Shown: positions 5,481-5,842 of the stretch, piece after piece
How positions within the stretch are numbered: position 1 is the first letter of the stretch
Layout of the letters: every line of letters starts with the position of its first letter
Assembly (NCBI GenBank): GCA_013003335.1
Contig: JABDJT010000414.1
Location: forward strand, 1-5,842
Reading direction: 5' to 3'
DNA: 5,842 bases
Source: Verrucomicrobiales bacterium
GTDB taxonomy: Bacteria > Verrucomicrobiota > Verrucomicrobiia > Verrucomicrobiales > DEV007
The notes under the pieces: generated by a model
The model's database searches: none
What the model was told of the DNA's origin: nothing
Seen by the model: the letters and a program-made list of their open reading frames with translations, nothing else
Position numbers and translations under genes: made by a program

Positions 5481-5842
5481 ATGAAACGGCTCTCCTTTCC
5501 CCTCCTCACCGCCATTTTTCTTGCGGTTTCCCTCGTCTCTTCCGGCGCAGTTTTCGGTCAGAAAAAGAAGACCCGCGATGAAATGGTGATCGAAGATCGC
5601 GATCATCTCCAAAACGACCAGACCTGGATTTACAACGATCTGGAGAAAGCGCGGGCCGCAGCGAAGGCCGCGGGGAAACCGATGATGATCGTGTTTCGGT
5701 GTATCCCCTGACACGCCTGCCACGAGTTCGACGAGCAGGTTGTTCGTCGCGATGATACGATCCGGGACCTGATGGATGAGTTCGTCTGTCTTCGGATGAT
5801 CCAAATGAACGGCGTCGATTTGGCGCAATTTCAGTTCGATTT
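5481..5842 (+). CDS. Exported thioredoxin-like protein, candidate selenoprotein with in-frame UGA (3' end outside window)
   Basis: The gene begins at ATG 5481 with a Sec signal peptide (residues 1-26, Lys2-Arg3, long hydrophobic core, V-F-G before Gln27). A mature N-terminus with W-I-Y-N-D-L (49-54) follows, then G-K-P-M-M-I-V-F-R-C-I-P (65-76). Codon 77, at 5709-5711, is TGA. The same frame goes on as H-A-C-H-E-F-D-E-Q-V-V and then D-E-F-V-C-L-R to the window end, 43 further codons without a stop. Aligned on the strand before the active site, codon 77 takes the place of the first Cys of thioredoxin C-x-x-C and Cys80 the second. A SECIS-like hairpin follows. I read UGA as selenocysteine (U77), giving a U-x-x-C redox centre with an extra Cys74. 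The role would be thiol-disulfide or peroxide chemistry in the periplasm. Alternatives are a Cys-to-stop mutation or a sequence error. Confidence 0.72.
5709..5711 (+). other. UGA codon, probably recoded as selenocysteine
   Basis: The codon lies between C-I-P and H-A-C, at the nucleophilic Cys position of a thioredoxin-like active site. A single base change links TGA to the Cys codons TGC and TGT, as is usual for Cys/Sec exchange. No plausible restart codon lies near it, and downstream sequence stays family-like, which argues for reading through. Confidence 0.68.
5729..5749 (+). promoter_or_regulatory. Candidate bacterial SECIS element
   Basis: CGACGA (5729-5734) pairs with TCGTCG (5744-5749); the stem continues inward through G5735-T5743, C5736-G5742 and A5737-T5741, leaving a GGT triloop (5738-5740). 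That is nine stacked pairs, one of them G-U, without a bulge. The loop G-U is 28-29 nt after the UGA, a spacing in the range known for SelB-binding SECIS elements. The apex GCAGGU equals the apex of the E. coli fdhF SECIS as I remember it. The hairpin lies wholly inside coding sequence (D-E-Q-V-V-R-R), as bacterial SECIS elements do. Confidence 0.6.

Noticed and set aside
5481..5711. A complete 76-residue protein ending at TGA 5709-5711
   Set aside because: It would stop in the middle of the thioredoxin active-site region, right after the strand and before C80, while the same frame goes on with family-like sequence and a SECIS-like hairpin. A selenoprotein fits better; a pseudogene stays the main alternative.
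5716..5739. Alternative hairpin CCTGC/GCAGG as the SECIS
   Set aside because: It has only a 5-bp stem with a 14-nt loop, its G-U would lie only about 15 nt after the UGA, and it excludes the longer 9-pair stem at 5729-5749, which fits the expected spacing better.
5334..5828. Minus-strand reading frame (164 codons) over the thioredoxin-like gene
   Set aside because: Its translation has no recognisable domain, and it covers the sulfatase end and the signal peptide and active site of the + strand gene. The + strand reading explains the sequence better even with its UGA.

Overview
The window looks like chromosome of a PVC-group bacterium, most likely a planctomycete and possibly a verrucomicrobium. 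Three things point there. First, an exported-enzyme set of ThuA-like, DUF1080, Tat-exported DUF1501 and arylsulfatase-type proteins lies on one strand, a combination expanded in those phyla. Second, no clear Shine-Dalgarno sequence sits in front of the genes. Third, a lineage-typical exported thioredoxin-like protein closes the window. No mobile element, tRNA, rRNA or CRISPR was seen.

Layout, all on the + strand: the 3' end of a ThuA-like gene (to 335); a 136-bp gap with two inverted repeats; an SDR oxidoreductase (472-1173); an exported DUF1080 protein (1225-1887); a divergent IF-1-like OB-fold protein with a TTG start (1897-2130); an unrecognised 88-residue helical protein (2167-2433); a Tat-signal DUF1501 protein (2495-3850); a Cys-type sulfatase with a Sec signal peptide (3919-5394); and the 5' part of an exported thioredoxin-like gene that runs off the window (5481-5842).

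The most notable signal is in the last gene. Its frame carries an in-frame UGA at 5709-5711, exactly where the first Cys of a thioredoxin CxxC motif belongs. The frame then continues as conserved-looking thioredoxin-like sequence to the window edge. Starting 17 nt after the UGA is a 9-pair hairpin (5729-5749) with a GGU apical loop, which fits a bacterial SECIS element. I therefore read it as a selenoprotein with a C-x2-U-x2-C centre rather than a broken gene. The selenocysteine machinery itself is not in the window, so this remains an inference.

Functionally, DUF1080, DUF1501, sulfatase and ThuA-like proteins are all of the kind used outside the cytoplasm, or in sugar catabolism, for breaking down complex and often sulfated polysaccharides. 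The SDR and the two small proteins between them are probably cytoplasmic and have no evident link to that task. Gaps of 9 to 86 bp would allow co-transcription, but hairpins in several gaps suggest more than one transcript.
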